Assembly (NCBI GenBank): GCA_036897095.1
Contig: JAYMSP010000373.1
Location: 1-55,109, forward strand
DNA: 55,109 nucleotides
Reading direction: 5' to 3'
Source of the DNA: Plantago elongata
Taxonomy: Eukaryota; Streptophyta; Magnoliopsida; Lamiales; Plantaginaceae
Position numbers and translations under genes: made by a program. The notes below the pieces were generated by a model. It worked only from the letters and a program-made list of their open reading frames with translations, did no database searches and was not told the DNA's origin. Shown here piece after piece: positions 9,744-22,217 of this stretch; positions within the stretch are counted from its first letter, which is position 1, and every line of letters starts with the position of its first letter.

Positions 9744-11618
9744 ATATGTCTTTACCTTTGAACTTGCATTTGTCAATGGGGTGATTTTGGTTTTCCCATT
9801 TCCACTCTTACTACGGTTAAACTATGTTTAGACAACTAAATAATAGATGTACAACTAACAATTTACTCTACTCATGTTAACACTTAATATAATTATAAAT
9901 AATATCATTTATAACAATTCCCATATCATCTTATATACTATATAATTATAGATTAATATAACTTTTAAAAACTTCATACATTTTAGTGATACATAAAAAT
10001 TTTCTTATAAATTAGTGATAAATTTCTTATAAATTAGTGATATTTAATATATTTAAAATAAAATACACTAAAATTGATAAAATCTTCCCATATTTATAAA
10101 AAATTAAATCAAAACACGTTCACATGTCAGTTGAAACAAATTAAACAATCATCTGCTAATTGATACAAGCATCATCATTAAAGTAATCAACCTTATAGGT
10201 TCCTACCTCTTTTTGTCATATTTTTTTACTAATTAGTATGATGTTTATTTCGTTTTGCATGATCGTAAGATACTTATAATTTAATGTTAAATTACGTATA
10301 CCGTACTAATATGATATTTGCTAAATGATGCTTGCAGTACTAATATAATGTTTGTTCCACATTTAATGCTTGAATTATATGATACTTGTAATGCGGTGTT
10401 GAATGATGCTTGCAGTACTGATATGATGCTTGTTTCCTATTTATGATGCTTGTGATATAATGTTAAATGATGTATGTAATTAAATTTGGAAGAAAGATGC
10501 TTGGGGATGATAATAAACGTTAAAATTTTATAAAAAAAAGGTTTGAAAATTAGAATAAAGATGCTTGTAAAATTGAAATAATGATGCCCATGAAATTGAA
10601 AAAAAGATGCTTGGAGATAGATCAAAATAAATTAGAAAAAAGATAATTTGGTTGAATGATACATGATTATTTTGATGATGATTGTATAATCTTACTTATT
10701 CAATATTTTAACGTAGCCAAATCTAAATAAAATCTAATTAGTTAATTGTAGATTTATTTTAATTATTAAATATACTATCTTTAGTATTTAATTTGAGGAT
10801 ATAATTGAAATTTAATATATAGACACTAATTCTGTAGTAAGTTTTTTATATATCACTAAATGTACGAAAGATTTGAGGATGACACTAATTTGTAATTGTA
10901 TTCGTACATAATTTCATGCATGTTTAAAAAGACAAACTCCACCATATCAAACAAACATAATTAATATGTTATGTTTACACTTAAATTATATATTTTATTA
11001 TATTACAATTACGTGATAATTTGGTATAAAGTTAAAAAAAAGTAAAGTAAAGAAACTATAGTTCATGAATAATAATAATGGATTTAAACATAAGTCATAA
11101 CAAACGTGTTAAAGACAAGATTTATTGCACATATTTGTGATTTATGCGCCACATAGCGTCCTATCAAAATAATCCAGGTGACCACTGAAGTTTTATAGTA
11201 TCCAACTTGTATACAAAACGTGTCACTTATTATCGTTATGTATATCTTTATATTCACGCTAAAATCATATAGAATCTTTTTTATTCAAATTAAAAAATTT
11301 AACACGACGACACAAACCGAGCGTTAGATTGTAAATATTTGATCTCGAATTTTCGGCCCAATATGTCTAAACTCAGGCTAACATTTTGTTTAAACTCTAC
11401 TTCAATTATTAATTAGTTATCCAAATTAAACTACTCTTTGTTTAAGAATATATATTGAATGAATATATATTGAGTGTACTATATTGAGAGATAAACCTTA
11501 GAGCCACCTGCATTCTATATTGAATGTTCGAAAGTGATTTAGAATTAAATTAGAATATTGATCGTAATATTATAGTGTATCTTTTTATTTGAAAATTTCG
11601 ACAATTATAATTTTCAAA
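9744..11618. other. AT-rich intergenic DNA with a short interspersed motif
   Basis: No gene is supported. Between about 10260 and 10620 the motif gatgcttg or a close variant occurs at least eight times at irregular spacing, often as aaagatgcttg or atgatgcttgcagtact. Near 10000-10040 a 20 bp unit (ttcttataaattagtgata) is repeated twice. Both look like decayed repeat DNA. Confidence 0.5.
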
Positions 11619-11850
11619 TCAGTAAAGACTAATGTGATTTCAGTGATTATGTATCTAGGTCTATCATTTATGACATTATACGTATTGGCCAATGATCCGG
11701 TCCATGTATATATATATGGATATGAATCGGAGTTGGCGTTACGTTCTTATCACGTGCCCTTTTACATGACTTGGACGAGGGGACTCGGTCTTCGTGGGGT
11801 TTGTGATGCCCTTTTTACTTCGGAAAGAGAACGGGTATTCGCACTTAACA
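11619..11850 (+). repeat. D module, copy 2 (open frame, no start codon of its own)
   Basis: Paralogue of 2917-3148. One frame is open from 11589 to the TAA at 11901-11903, but it opens without an ATG. The first in-frame ATG is internal, at the MYLGLSFMTLYVL stretch. The peptide has a hydrophobic start and then a charged part (TRGLGLRGVCDALFTSERER). I cannot assign a family. The region could be an exon fragment captured by a transposon or part of a transposon protein. It lies between open AT-rich DNA and an inverted R repeat. Confidence 0.5.
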
Positions 11851-11929
11851 TTGTGAATGAATTGAACAATCATATTTCATTTCACTTGATAGAAATGATA
11901 TAATCTCTCGATATTAAATTTGTATCTTC

Positions 11930-12110
11930 TACAGTGAGGCAAGACGAACAACATACAATTTATTATACCATTGAGTTTTTTATCTAATGGTCTATATCAA
12001 ATCACCTTTTGTTGATAAGACAATCGCCCATCGCCTTTTGACGATTAGGCGATTTACCATTCGTCTTATAAATATTTTATTTAAAAATACATATAAATAT
12101 TTATTAAAAT
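11930..12110 (-). repeat. R repeat, inverted copy 4
   Basis: On the minus strand this reads as a diverged R repeat: atttataagacgaa, cgtcaaaaggcgatgggcgat, ggtgatttgatatagac, then caatggtataataaattg and tatgttgttcg. It faces the three plus-strand copies and lies just past the D module at 11619. Confidence 0.65.
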
Positions 12111-12860
12111 ATGAATTTACCCCTCATAATATTTAAAAAAGAAAGTTACATATTCATTTATTAATAATGAATTATTATTATTTATTTTATTTATTTACTA
12201 TTATCATAATTATAATAATTTTTAATATGATTTAATTGTTATAAAGTTAACTGGAAAAAAATGATACATATAGCTAGTACATCGAACAAGTTATTTAATC
12301 ATAGACCATGGAGAATTTATGTTTGGTGGTGAACTATTATTATAATGATAAAAAATCTTTAAGATTATACTTATGACAAGTTTTATTACGTTTAATTCGA
12401 AATAAACAGCATTTTTATCATACTTTCATCTGTCAATCGTCACATTATATTCATCAACTTAAATATTCAACAAAGAACACATAAGAGTTTTGAGTATTGA
12501 GTGTGAATATGAGTTGAATGGGAGTCTTATGTGAGTAATAAGTACAAGTGTAGAGAATTATAACTTAAAAAAACAGTGAATACGAATATATAATAATATA
12601 AAATTTTAAGTAAGCAAGTATAGAGAATTATAGCTCAAAGAAACTGTTAGGCGGTAAATTATTGATAAACATGTATAATTTTAATACCAAAATCATTTGA
12701 TAATCCATGTGTTTGGTATTGGGATCAACTTAATTAAGCTTATTTAACTTGGAATTGAGTTTGACAGAAAAATATATTTGACAATAAACTCGATTCTAGT
12801 TAAAACGGGAGTTCTAGCCTAAACAACCATTAAACTCTATTTTCTTACTTGAACTTTTTT
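12111..12860. other. Intergenic and EMG1 promoter region
   Basis: AT-rich. Two near-identical stretches (aagtgtagagaattataact at about 12545 and aagtatagagaattatagct at about 12617) form a short direct repeat. No gene is seen. The proximal EMG1 promoter begins after about 12840. Confidence 0.5.
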
Positions 12861-12861
12861 T

Positions 12862-12880
12862 GGCCCAATTTTGAGGCCCA
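12862..12880 (+). promoter_or_regulatory. Paired GGCCCA (site II-type) elements upstream of EMG1
   Basis: GGCCCA occurs at 12862-12867 and 12875-12880, 13 bp apart and about 160-175 bp before the EMG1 start codon. Read on the other strand these are TGGGCC site II elements. In plants paired site II motifs are typical of promoters of ribosome biogenesis and other growth-linked genes, which fits the downstream gene. Function here is inferred. Confidence 0.6.
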
Positions 12881-13038
12881 ACTGAACTGGACGAGAAACA
12901 AGGGCAAAAAGATGCCCAAATTGCTGCTGCTTCTTCTCTTTCTTCTTCTCTTTCAGCTACACACGCTAATCTGCTCCGCCTACCTCTCACTCAGCGCCTC
13001 CTTGTGCTAATTCCATCAAAAACTTCACCTTCAAAAAC

Positions 13039-16000
13039 ATGGTGAGAGCATACAAGATGAAGGGCCAGAAGAGAAAGAAGAGAGGTGAAAGATACGACAG
13101 AGAACCAGAAGAAGAGGAAAATCCCAACCAATCACCACCACAACCCCACCCAGAAGAGAACCCTGAGCCAGCAAAGAAACCCAAAGTAGAAGAAGAAGAA
13201 CAACAACAAAAGCTGGATGAAATGCCTGGTATCCCAATTTCGCTGGTGGATGATACTGCTTCTGATAATACCAATAGACCTGGTGTTATTTTTGTCATTG
13301 AGAAGGCATCATTGGAAATCGCCAAAGTCGGCAAGGTACTTGCTTTTACATATTTGTGAATTAAAGTTCTCTCCTTTTCACCTTTTTCTTGAGTAAATGA
13401 GTGGCAATTTGATTGATTTGTTGTGTGGTGGTTTTGTTATTGTGTTGCAGACCTATCAGCTTTTGAGTTCTGATGAGCATGCCAATTACTTGCGCAAGAA
13501 TAAACGGGACCCAAAGCTATATCGTCCCGATATTGCTTTTCAGGTTTTACCTGCTTTTCAGTGTCTGACTGAGCTTATATTCTTAATGGATTACGAATTG
13601 TGATAGCTTTGATACTGTAGAGTATTGTTTTGAGGCTTATGTCGTGTTAGCTTTTGGTGGGTGGATATGTAGTGTAGTAGTGTTACATGATCGGGAGGAA
13701 ATTTTCCTGCAAAGCTGAGGGACATTTTCTTTGTTGTGAATTAAATTCGGATCGGTTTACTAGCTTCAGATTGAGTTGCTCTTGTTCTCATGTTAATGGT
13801 CTTGTCACATATCTAAGTCTTAACTTTTCAAAACTAGATAGCTCAATCCTACTCGAAATTGAAGTTGTGTGCTATGATGTCTAGAATAGCATCGATTATA
13901 TGTTAACCTGGTTTTCGATTTAACATTTAGTTTGGGAACATTACAAAAGCTAAAAATTGAGAAAATGTCATGAGTAGGATGTTTGTGAAATTCCAGCTTA
14001 ATATTAGTGAAATTATGAAAGAAGCTGACTTTCTAAACGGGTCCATACTATAATTTAGCTTAAATTATCTTTATCTTAGAACAGATGAGCTCTTGCAATC
14101 ACCCACTTAATCATATTGACACAACTTAAACTCTGTAAGACTTGCAGTAGTAGTTCAGAATGAGTCTAGGTAGATGCTGCAGAAAGAGTTCCTTCATTAT
14201 TCATGTGTTCACATTTCTTATTATGCACAATTGGGATCCTAAATATGAAATTTGACTTAGAAGCTGATATGAAAGGGTATATATTGAGTTCCCTTGACAT
14301 TTCTCATAATGGTATATACCAATATTATATGATTTTGCATGGGAGGGGCCTTTTCTTGGTTTAGTCCAATTATGTTTAATTGATCAATTTTTATGATTGT
14401 AGGTTGGAATAGTTCTTGTAAAAATAGTTCCTTTTAAAATAGGAAGCTAGATCTTGCAGTTACCTGGGAACATGATTTGTGCGTGATCTTTGTCTGCAGA
14501 TGTAGTCTTCAACTCTCTATCTATCCCCCATCCTTCACCCTTTCCTATTTGGACCAAGGATCATGTATTTGAATAAATATACTTATTAGCTCTTTCTTGT
14601 GAGTTTTATTTTGATATAATGCTTCTCAGCTGTCTCTTGAAAAATACTGTCCTTACATCTCCGTTCTTTTAGGCAATCCAAACAATATTAGATAGCCGTG
14701 TGAACAAATCTGGGAGACTGAAAGCTTTATATGTAAAAACAGAGCAAGGTATCCTTTTCCATATTAAGCCTCATGCACGTATGCCAAGGACATATAAGCG
14801 CTTCTCTGGTCTCATGGGTGAGTAAAATGAATGCTTACATTTCTAGATTATATAAGCTTATTGTTCATGTACACAAACCTTCTAATATCCTTTTCTTCAA
14901 TACTTTTCAGTGGAACTGTTGCAAAAGCTGCACATTACTGCTAAGGAAACGGGTGATAAACTTTTGCGTGTAATAAAAAACCCTGTTACCAAATACTTAC
15001 CCGTCAACTCTCGTAAAATAGGTGGATTTTCTTTCTGTATCTATTGATGTAAGTTGCCAGATTTGCCTAATGTGCTCTCATAAAAATTGTTAACTGACTT
15101 TATTGTTCTTCAGGTTTCTCGCACAGCTCAGAAAAGTTGGTTGATATGTATGACTATGTTCAAGCTACTAAAAATGATGTGGATCTTGTTTTTGTGGTAT
15201 GCCTTGGTCTTGTTCTCACCTGGATACCTTTCCGTGACTTCGCCTTAAATTTGAATCTATTCTCTTGACAGGTTGGGGCAATGTCACATGGAAAAATTGA
15301 TGTTGATTACGTCGAAGATTATTTATCTAGTAAGTTGATTGTGAGGACTTCCCTTCGTATTGCACCTCTATATAGGCAGATGTAACTCAGCTTTTATTTT
15401 GTTTTCCTTTACCCCCTAATGTACGTTCAAACGATCAGCCTCTTAGATACCTCACCCCTGTACTCCGTGGGGATATGGCTAAGTTATAGTAACTTAATAA
15501 GTCATAAAAATCTAAGAGACTGATCACTTGCACATACATTATTAAGATCAATTATCAATTTTCAATTCTGAAAAGGCTTTCATTATTCAGATATGAATTA
15601 CTACTATTACTTGTTAGTATTCTCTCCATCTCACTCGGATACACTTACATAGCATTTTGTACACACCCTAATTGAAGTCTTGTTGATCCAGCAGTAAACA
15701 TATGCTCAAATGCTTTGTTTGTGAAATGTGTTTTGCCCAAAATAATGTTACTGTAGTTCCTTAAAGTTAGCAATACAAGCGTTTGTGTTGTAAATTCTAA
15801 AAGGGTAAGTAAGATAATTTTCTGTGCAAGTTCGAAACCACTGTGACCTTATTGATCTTACTGAACTCTTTTTTCTAATTATTCTTTAAGAATTTCCTTT
15901 TCATTTGTTTCATGTGCAATTTATTTGTCCACAATGCTTTCAATAAAGAACTTCATCGACTTAATCATTAAGACATATTTGATCTAGATTGTTGTTGTAT

Positions 16001-16232
16001 GTATTACGTTTATGGTTCCTTGCTAATATCATGTAGAAAAACGAAACCAAATTGTTAGAATAGGACTGATGAAGTAGTGTATATGATTTATGTGTCAGTT
16101 CGATACTACCTATCTTGTAGCCTTAAGACTGAACTCAAATGATCTCTTGCAGTTTCTGAGTATCCATTGAGTGCTGTGTATTGCATATCGATAATTACAA
16201 CTGCAGTGGAGCGCAAATGGCGGATCTTGTAA
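13039..16232 (+). CDS. EMG1: EMG1/NEP1, rRNA small subunit pseudouridine methyltransferase
   Basis: Seven exons give 288 aa: 13039-13335, 13451-13543, 14673-14817, 14911-15021, 15114-15196, 15272-15329 and 16153-16232. All have GT-AG introns and consistent phases. EMG1/NEP1 is an essential nucleolar SPOUT methyltransferase that N1-methylates a conserved pseudouridine of 18S rRNA during small-subunit assembly. The first ~70 residues are a low-complexity, charged, lysine/glutamate/proline-rich tail of nucleolar type. The conserved domain follows, with PGVIFVIEKASLE, YRPDIAFQAIQTILDS, GRLKALYVKT, HARMPRTYKRFSGLM, VDLVFVVGAMSHGKID and YPLSAVYCISIITTAVERKW. The length is close to family members. 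The promoter has paired site II motifs. No defect was seen. Confidence 0.95.
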
Positions 16233-16428
16233 TTCTTACTTTCACTTGGCTGACTGCAGTATGAAGTATCTTGTAACGCAATAGTGGCATAGATGTCCTT
16301 CAGTTTTGGAGGCAAATCTATTCTGTACTGTATGCTAGTTACTACGTTACAACGGGAATTTTGTTTGTAACTTGTATTATTTGGATGACAATCAACACCA
16401 ATATTTACCCTTCTATATTAGTACCTTA
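16233..16428 (+). other. EMG1 3' flank
   Basis: Likely 3' UTR. Sequence between the stop codon and the transposable element that starts at 16429. No separate gene. Confidence 0.5.
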
Positions 16429-17092
16429 GACCATCCACAATGGTGACAAGTCGACGGCGCATCGTCGTCGTTTTTGTTCCAGTGGTGGCGCATCGTTGTC
16501 GCCACATCATCAAAAATTTTAATTATTTTTAATTATTTTTTAATTTTTATTTACATATTATTCATATTATAAGATTGACTAGATGTTGAAATTATTGAAA
16601 TTGCATTGTTTTACAATTTATTTAAGGTTTAAAATTAAAAAAAAAAAAAATTATTTTGCTAAAAACATATTTAATATATTATAATAGTGTTTAGAAGTCG
16701 AATTAATAAAATTGAATTATTAGAGTTTGTTTTACAATTTTAAGTTTAATTGAGAGAGAAAATGAGTGTGAGATGGAATGATCCAAAAATAATCGAGATT
16801 GGTTTATATTCGTAGATATCGAAGTGATGAATCTGTTGGTAATTTTTATATTTTTTTTACATTTATATTTTTCGAGTTATTCGCGTTTGAAATTGGACAA
16901 AATATAAAGAAACAAAACAAAAAAAAAAAAAAAGCAAGCAGCACGTGGGCTGTTGCCAGGCGCTTTTTGCGTCCTAGCACGGCACCAAAACGCTCGCCGT
17001 GCCTGTTGGTGCGGTGAGAATTGCTCGATGGGGCGTCGAAGTCGTGCTGTCTAGCACGACGGGTGCCCCACGGCGCTCCATTGGGCACGGTC
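16429..17092. mobile_element. Non-autonomous PIF/Harbinger-like element
   Basis: A 664 bp element bounded by TTA on both sides (16426-16428 and 17093-17095). The ends are gaccatccacaatgg and, inverted from the right, gaccgtgcccaatgg (11 of 15 match). TTA target duplication fits PIF/Harbinger. Both terminal parts are unusually GC-rich for the region, with repeated gcgcatcgtcgtcg and ggcgcatcgttgtcgc on the left and cgtgc/gcacg inverted pairs on the right. The middle is AT-rich. There is no transposase frame, so it would be mobilised in trans. It sits about 195 bp past the EMG1 stop codon. Confidence 0.7.
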
Positions 17093-18500
17093 TTATTACC
17101 TTATATACTATTTTTAGCCATGAACCACTGGTGTGCTTGAGGTTAACATTGTCAATTGTCATAATATCATTTTGCCATCAACTCCTTTTTCTCAAAATAT
17201 ATCTCCCCACCCGCAGTTGTTCGAGCAGTAAGAAGTTTCAATTAGCTTGAGCAATGAGCAAGCTCTCAAGTTTGGACCTGTTATTGTAAAAGATGTTGAG
17301 TGAGTCGCTCCTCGACAAATATCCAATAGTACTTGATTGGATTACTCAACATAGTGAATACCGTAAAATTCAAAAAGTCCTCGACCTTTACCTTGGATGT
17401 GTTGGTAGTATCTGAGATTTTTGAAGGGGTTGGCACGCTATTGTTATAAAAAATCTACACATTTCTTTCAAGAAACTAATTTGTACAAAAACTTCCTAGT
17501 TTAATGTAAACCTTTAAATTGACATGATATATTAAGTTAGGCTTGTCATATCTTGTAAGCCAACTCATAAGTAACCGTGTCAGTTTAATGTGTGAGGTTT
17601 TAATTTATTGATGATCCTATTATTATATACTTATTACTTATAATATATAATAAGTTATTTGAATTGATAATCACTGGAAAATTAATCACTTGAGTTGAGT
17701 GTTATTTAATTAAAATTTTAATCATTAAAGACATTAATAAAAAAAGATAAAATACTAAATGCAATTATACAATTTTCTTATATACTTATATATATATAAT
17801 CAAATTATTTGAATTGATAATCACTGAAAAATTAACCACTTGAGTAGAATGTTTTTCAATCTTTTAATCATTAAAAACATTAATCAAGAGATAAGATAAA
17901 ACTCTAAATGCAATTATACCATTTTCCGAGGAGAAAAGTATACTCTCATAAAAATAAATAATAAAGATAAAATATAATTGGTTGATAAATTTATAATGTA
18001 AAGTATAAATTCGAATAAAAAGCTCTTTAATTTAATTAATGGGCTGAAAAGGGGAAGAACACAGTCTACAGTTTACACTCGAGGCTCAAATATAGTAGAA
18101 ACAAAAGCCTTGATTCTTCCGCCTCCCATCACAATTCACAAACCCTGATTTCAAGATTCTTTCAAGCATGTATTGGGATATACCCACTATTGATATTCCT
18201 CATTTTTTAGCGTGATTTTTAGGCATTTTTTATACAAAGCAGCTATTGATTGCATCAGTAGCCACTGGTGATGGCTTTTGAATAATTTATATGCTATTTC
18301 TCATACCTACCCGAATTATTAGTCGTCTCAAAATCCAATCTTTGTTTAATTTTGTTGCTTTTTTTTTGCCTTAGAAATCGAGAATTGTTAATCACCTCTC
18401 CGAAATTTCCTCTTCAGATTGAATAGGAACTGGAAGAGTGTACAATACAAGATATCTGTTTTGTGTTTTTAGAGGTTTTGAATTCGTAGGTTTTGATAGA
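17093..18500. other. Intergenic DNA and BT1 upstream region, with a tandem duplication
   Basis: No gene is seen between the Harbinger-like element and BT1. Two diverged units of about 130 bp (about 17648-17780 and 17800-17930) share tatttgaattgataatcact, attaatcacttgag, tttaatcattaaa, aacattaat and ctaaatgcaattata. From about 18060 the sequence becomes less AT-biased and probably holds the BT1 leader (in-frame stops and no ATG upstream of 18502 in the reading frame). Confidence 0.5.
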
Positions 18501-18501
18501 T

Positions 18502-21446
18502 ATGAGAGGAAAAAACGAATCTTTGGATGTGAAGAGAGACGGGATTTCCAATTCTCAATTGGGGCTGCAATGGAGTCACCAAGATTGCAACTTTTACCCT
18601 GGAGGGGGTTTGTTTGCGTCAGTGGGGCAAATGGGAAACAATGATGGCGGGTTTAAGTTGCCGTATGCTGATTTGTTTGATAAGTATGTTACTGAAGGCT
18701 TTAAGGTTTTAGGTATGGGGGATGATGAGAAGGGTTTAGGGAACAAGAGGAAGAGTGGATTAAAATTCAAGGTTAAGGTTTCGGATCCTTCGTTGAGGAG
18801 GTTGCTCAGTGGTGGTATTGCTGGGGCGGTTTCTAGAACTGCCGTTGCTCCGTTGGAGACGATTAGGACTTGTTTGATGGTGGGGAGCAATGGGCATTCT
18901 ACTACTGAGGTGTTTCAGGATATAATGAAAACGGATGGTTGGAAAGGATTGTTTAGGGGCAATTTCGTTAATGTGATCAGGGTTGCACCAAGCAAAGCCG
19001 TAGAGGTAAATGAATGTACTGATGTTATCTGTTTAATAGTTCCCTCTAGCCATGTTATGTTTTTAGTAGTCACCTGTTATGTTGAGAATATGGTTTTTAG
19101 TTGTCTTTTTCTTTATTCTGCTTATTGTTGTTTCAATGTGATTATGGATGTAGCTTTGTTCGGTATAAGGTAAACTGGTACTCTAATTCATTATAGTGCA
19201 CTGAACATGCTATCCATTATTTATGTCTTCGCTAATGTGCTTAAATTTCATTTTGAACCATGTACTGCAGAACGATGTTTAGATGTATCATAAGGCTGCT
19301 TGATCTAGGTTTTGTGCTTTTGCCTTGTAGATACTATCTGCCACCCATAACTAAATTCTAATAGAACTTGTTTTCCTGCCTAAAGGCTGGTGTTGATTCC
19401 TGGTGATGTGTCTGACCTGCTTTAGAGTGTCTATTAGATAGCACTAATCAACTGCCAGTGTGACTTTCTATAGAATGAACCTCTATGCAATCTCACTGAG
19501 CTGCTTTACCAATTTATAAAAGTCTCAGTCTGTCCTGTGAAAGGAAGCCCATGTTGATGCACAAACCATAAAATTTTTATTGTTCTCATCTGTTATATAG
19601 TTAAAAAGAGCTATACACAGGAACTAGAGAGGAGGGAAAGATTGAGGAAAAAAAATAGCATTGGTGTCATAATATTCTTCTTTACCTCTCAACTGGTACA
19701 TTAATTATGGAGTTGGAAATGTAGTATATTCATCTTCATCACTCAAAACACTAAATGAGTACCAAGTTTGACGCTCTACATTTTTATTGCTTGCCTAGAT
19801 CAGTTTTAATTTATGGAAGCAATCAGTGGTGTTTCGAAGGGTAAATTGTAACTTATGTTTACTTATTGTTAGAAATATTTCTGGTGAAGTGCGCCACATT
19901 TCTAAAATCTACCACCTATTATATTTCAGTAGAAACCAGTTTTCAGATGGTAACATTATTAGGAGAGGTCAGTTTTTTCTAACATTAGTAAAAGCCAACC
20001 ACCACCTCGATTTTTGGACACTCACCCAAATTTCCTTACTAATAAAATTATCAGTTTTTGTTTTTTTTTTTGAAATTATTCTTTGGATTTTAACTCTGAA
20101 TTGTGTATGCGGCTATGTCCTTGAGTTTTCCTATTTAAGTTTCATTTGTCATCTGATCTCCAGCTTCAATCTTCTGCTCTTTTGACCATCGACGGTCATT
20201 GCTATCTTTTCTATGTACTATACTCATACTGAATGGTATGTTTTGGTACTCATTTCTTACCTTAGATTAACTAAAAGCCAAAAAAGGGGAAAAGGCTTGT
20301 ATCTGATTTGTTTGTAGTTGCAATCAATTTTCTGTCTTGTTTGCCAATTTATTGTGTCATGTGTGGCTCCAATTCCTTTTCTGCATTCAAATAGATTGTT
20401 ACTGCAAAATCATACCTCCAGAAATGTTATGTTGTACATGTAAATCATGTAGTGATAAGTGAGAATTCATCTATGAACCGGTGAACAATGAGTTGTTGTC
20501 TATAATACTTTATATCTTATTCAAGTTTTGTTTCTGCACTCCTGAATTATTCATGTTTACTTGCAGTTATTTGTTTATGATACTGTCAACAAGAAATTAT
20601 CACCAAAACCTGGAATTCAGCCCAAATTCCCTATTTCTCCATCATTGGTAGCGGGTGCCTGTGCCGGAGTATGCTCGACGTTGTTAACATATCCTCTCGA
20701 GTTGGTCAAGACTCGATTAACCATACAGGTAATCCATCTTCCGATTTCCAATTTCTGCATATTTGATCTTATAGCGAATTTACACATACATGATCTGACA
20801 TGTCCTAATGTCTGAAAGAGCTATACTCTCTGTAACTATACTTGTTCATTGCATCCTGTATAGAGGTGTACATTTAATGTTTGAGTGCTATAGAGAGGCC
20901 GGAGGCGGCACATGTGAGGACTGAGGGATTAAACATGCGTTTGTAAATAACACCAAGTTTGGTTTCTTCACGCAGAGAGGAGCATATAATGGTCTTATTG
21001 ATGCTTTTGTGAAAATAGTACAAGAAGGTGGTCCAGGAGAGCTCTACAGAGGTCTAGCTCCAAGTGTTATCGGAGTGATTCCATACGCTGCCACCAACTA
21101 CTATGCATACGACACTTTGCGGAAGGCCTACAGGAAATTCTCTAAACAAGAAAAGATTGGTAATATAGAGACCCTGTTGATTGGATCAGCTGCTGGTGCA
21201 ATATCTAGCACAGCTACATTCCCACTTGAGGTGGCTCGGAAGCACATGCAAGCTGGTGCTGTAAGTGGTAGAGCATACAAGAACGTGGTCCACGCTTTGG
21301 CTAGCATACTTGAACACGAAGGGATTCAAGGTTTGTACAGAGGTCTTGGGCCTAGCTGCATAAAATTGGTTCCCGCCGCTGGCATATCTTTCATGTGTTA
21401 CGAAGCGTGCAAGAGGATATTGGTGGAAGATGAAGATGAAGAGTAG
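18502..21446 (+). CDS. BT1: Brittle1-type adenine nucleotide carrier
   Basis: Three exons (18502-19005, 20567-20728, 20976-21446) give 378 aa. This is a mitochondrial carrier family member of the Brittle1 group, which moves adenine nucleotides (ADP-glucose in cereal endosperm) across plastid and, in some cases, mitochondrial inner membranes. Three homologous repeats carry the signature PLETIR (117-122), PLELVK (211-216) and PLEVAR (305-310), with GLFRGN, ELYRGL and GLYRGL after each. About 95 residues precede the first repeat, a plausible plastid/mitochondrial targeting extension. The protein ends in an acidic tail (VEDEDEE). I start at the ATG at 18502, not at the upstream TTG of the same open frame. 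Introns 1 and 2 are 1561 and 247 bp. Confidence 0.94.
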
Positions 21447-22217
21447 TCACTTCTATCTTCATAAGGTGTGGAAGGTTATGACTGTTGGTGAAACTTTGCT
21501 TGGAGATATTCGCCGAGACTAAAGATTTTTCAGTTTTACTACAAAAGATTTTTGATACTCAGAACTAATCCGTTTTGGTGTTTTTGGTTAAGTTTCTCTT
21601 CATAGGAACCTGGGAGTTTTATGTTTTCTTTTAAGTGACAGCAGATGTTTTGGATTAGCCACATACTTATGTCCTTCTGTCTTTCCACAGAAGTGGTCTT
21701 GTGTAGACTTAGCATTTGCATAATTGTCTATCAATCACCATCAATCAAAGTTTTGTTTCTTCAATTGTAATAGAGTAGATGTTGATTTTGCATCCCTTTA
21801 CTTGTTAATATAGGCAGGTAATATTTTGATACACCAATTCACAGGCTGTCCATGACTCTGAAATGATCACTTGACATCGACTCATTCCAAATATACATCA
21901 TCGTTTTTGGTGGAATAGCAGCTGAAACAACATAAACTGGAAACCTAGAATGCCTATAGTCTAACTTAATTGTAGTGAAGACACATCAGCCAACTAAATA
22001 TAATCATATAGCTCTATAGATTTAGAGATTTCTTCGATATTTAGTGATAGCATAAATCAACATAATAAGATGTTAATTCTGGTCATGAACACAATAAAAT
22101 TAGTTTGAAGTTCAACCAAGGATGCCATAGCATTAATTCACATTAGTTCGAAGTACTCAAATATCAGGATAGATTTGCTACATGCCATAGAGATTGGGAT
22201 GTTATAAGAATAAGATG
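21447..22217. other. Convergent 3' region between BT1 and the Alba gene
   Basis: About 770 bp between two stop codons, expected to hold both 3' UTRs. A 17 bp stretch, taagatgttaattctgg, occurs at about 22067 and again at 22211-22227, where it overlaps the end of the Alba coding region. No further gene was found. Confidence 0.5.

Noticed and set aside
18493..18501. Upstream extension of the BT1 frame
   Set aside because: The extension begins at TTG. The first ATG (18502) gives a normal start.
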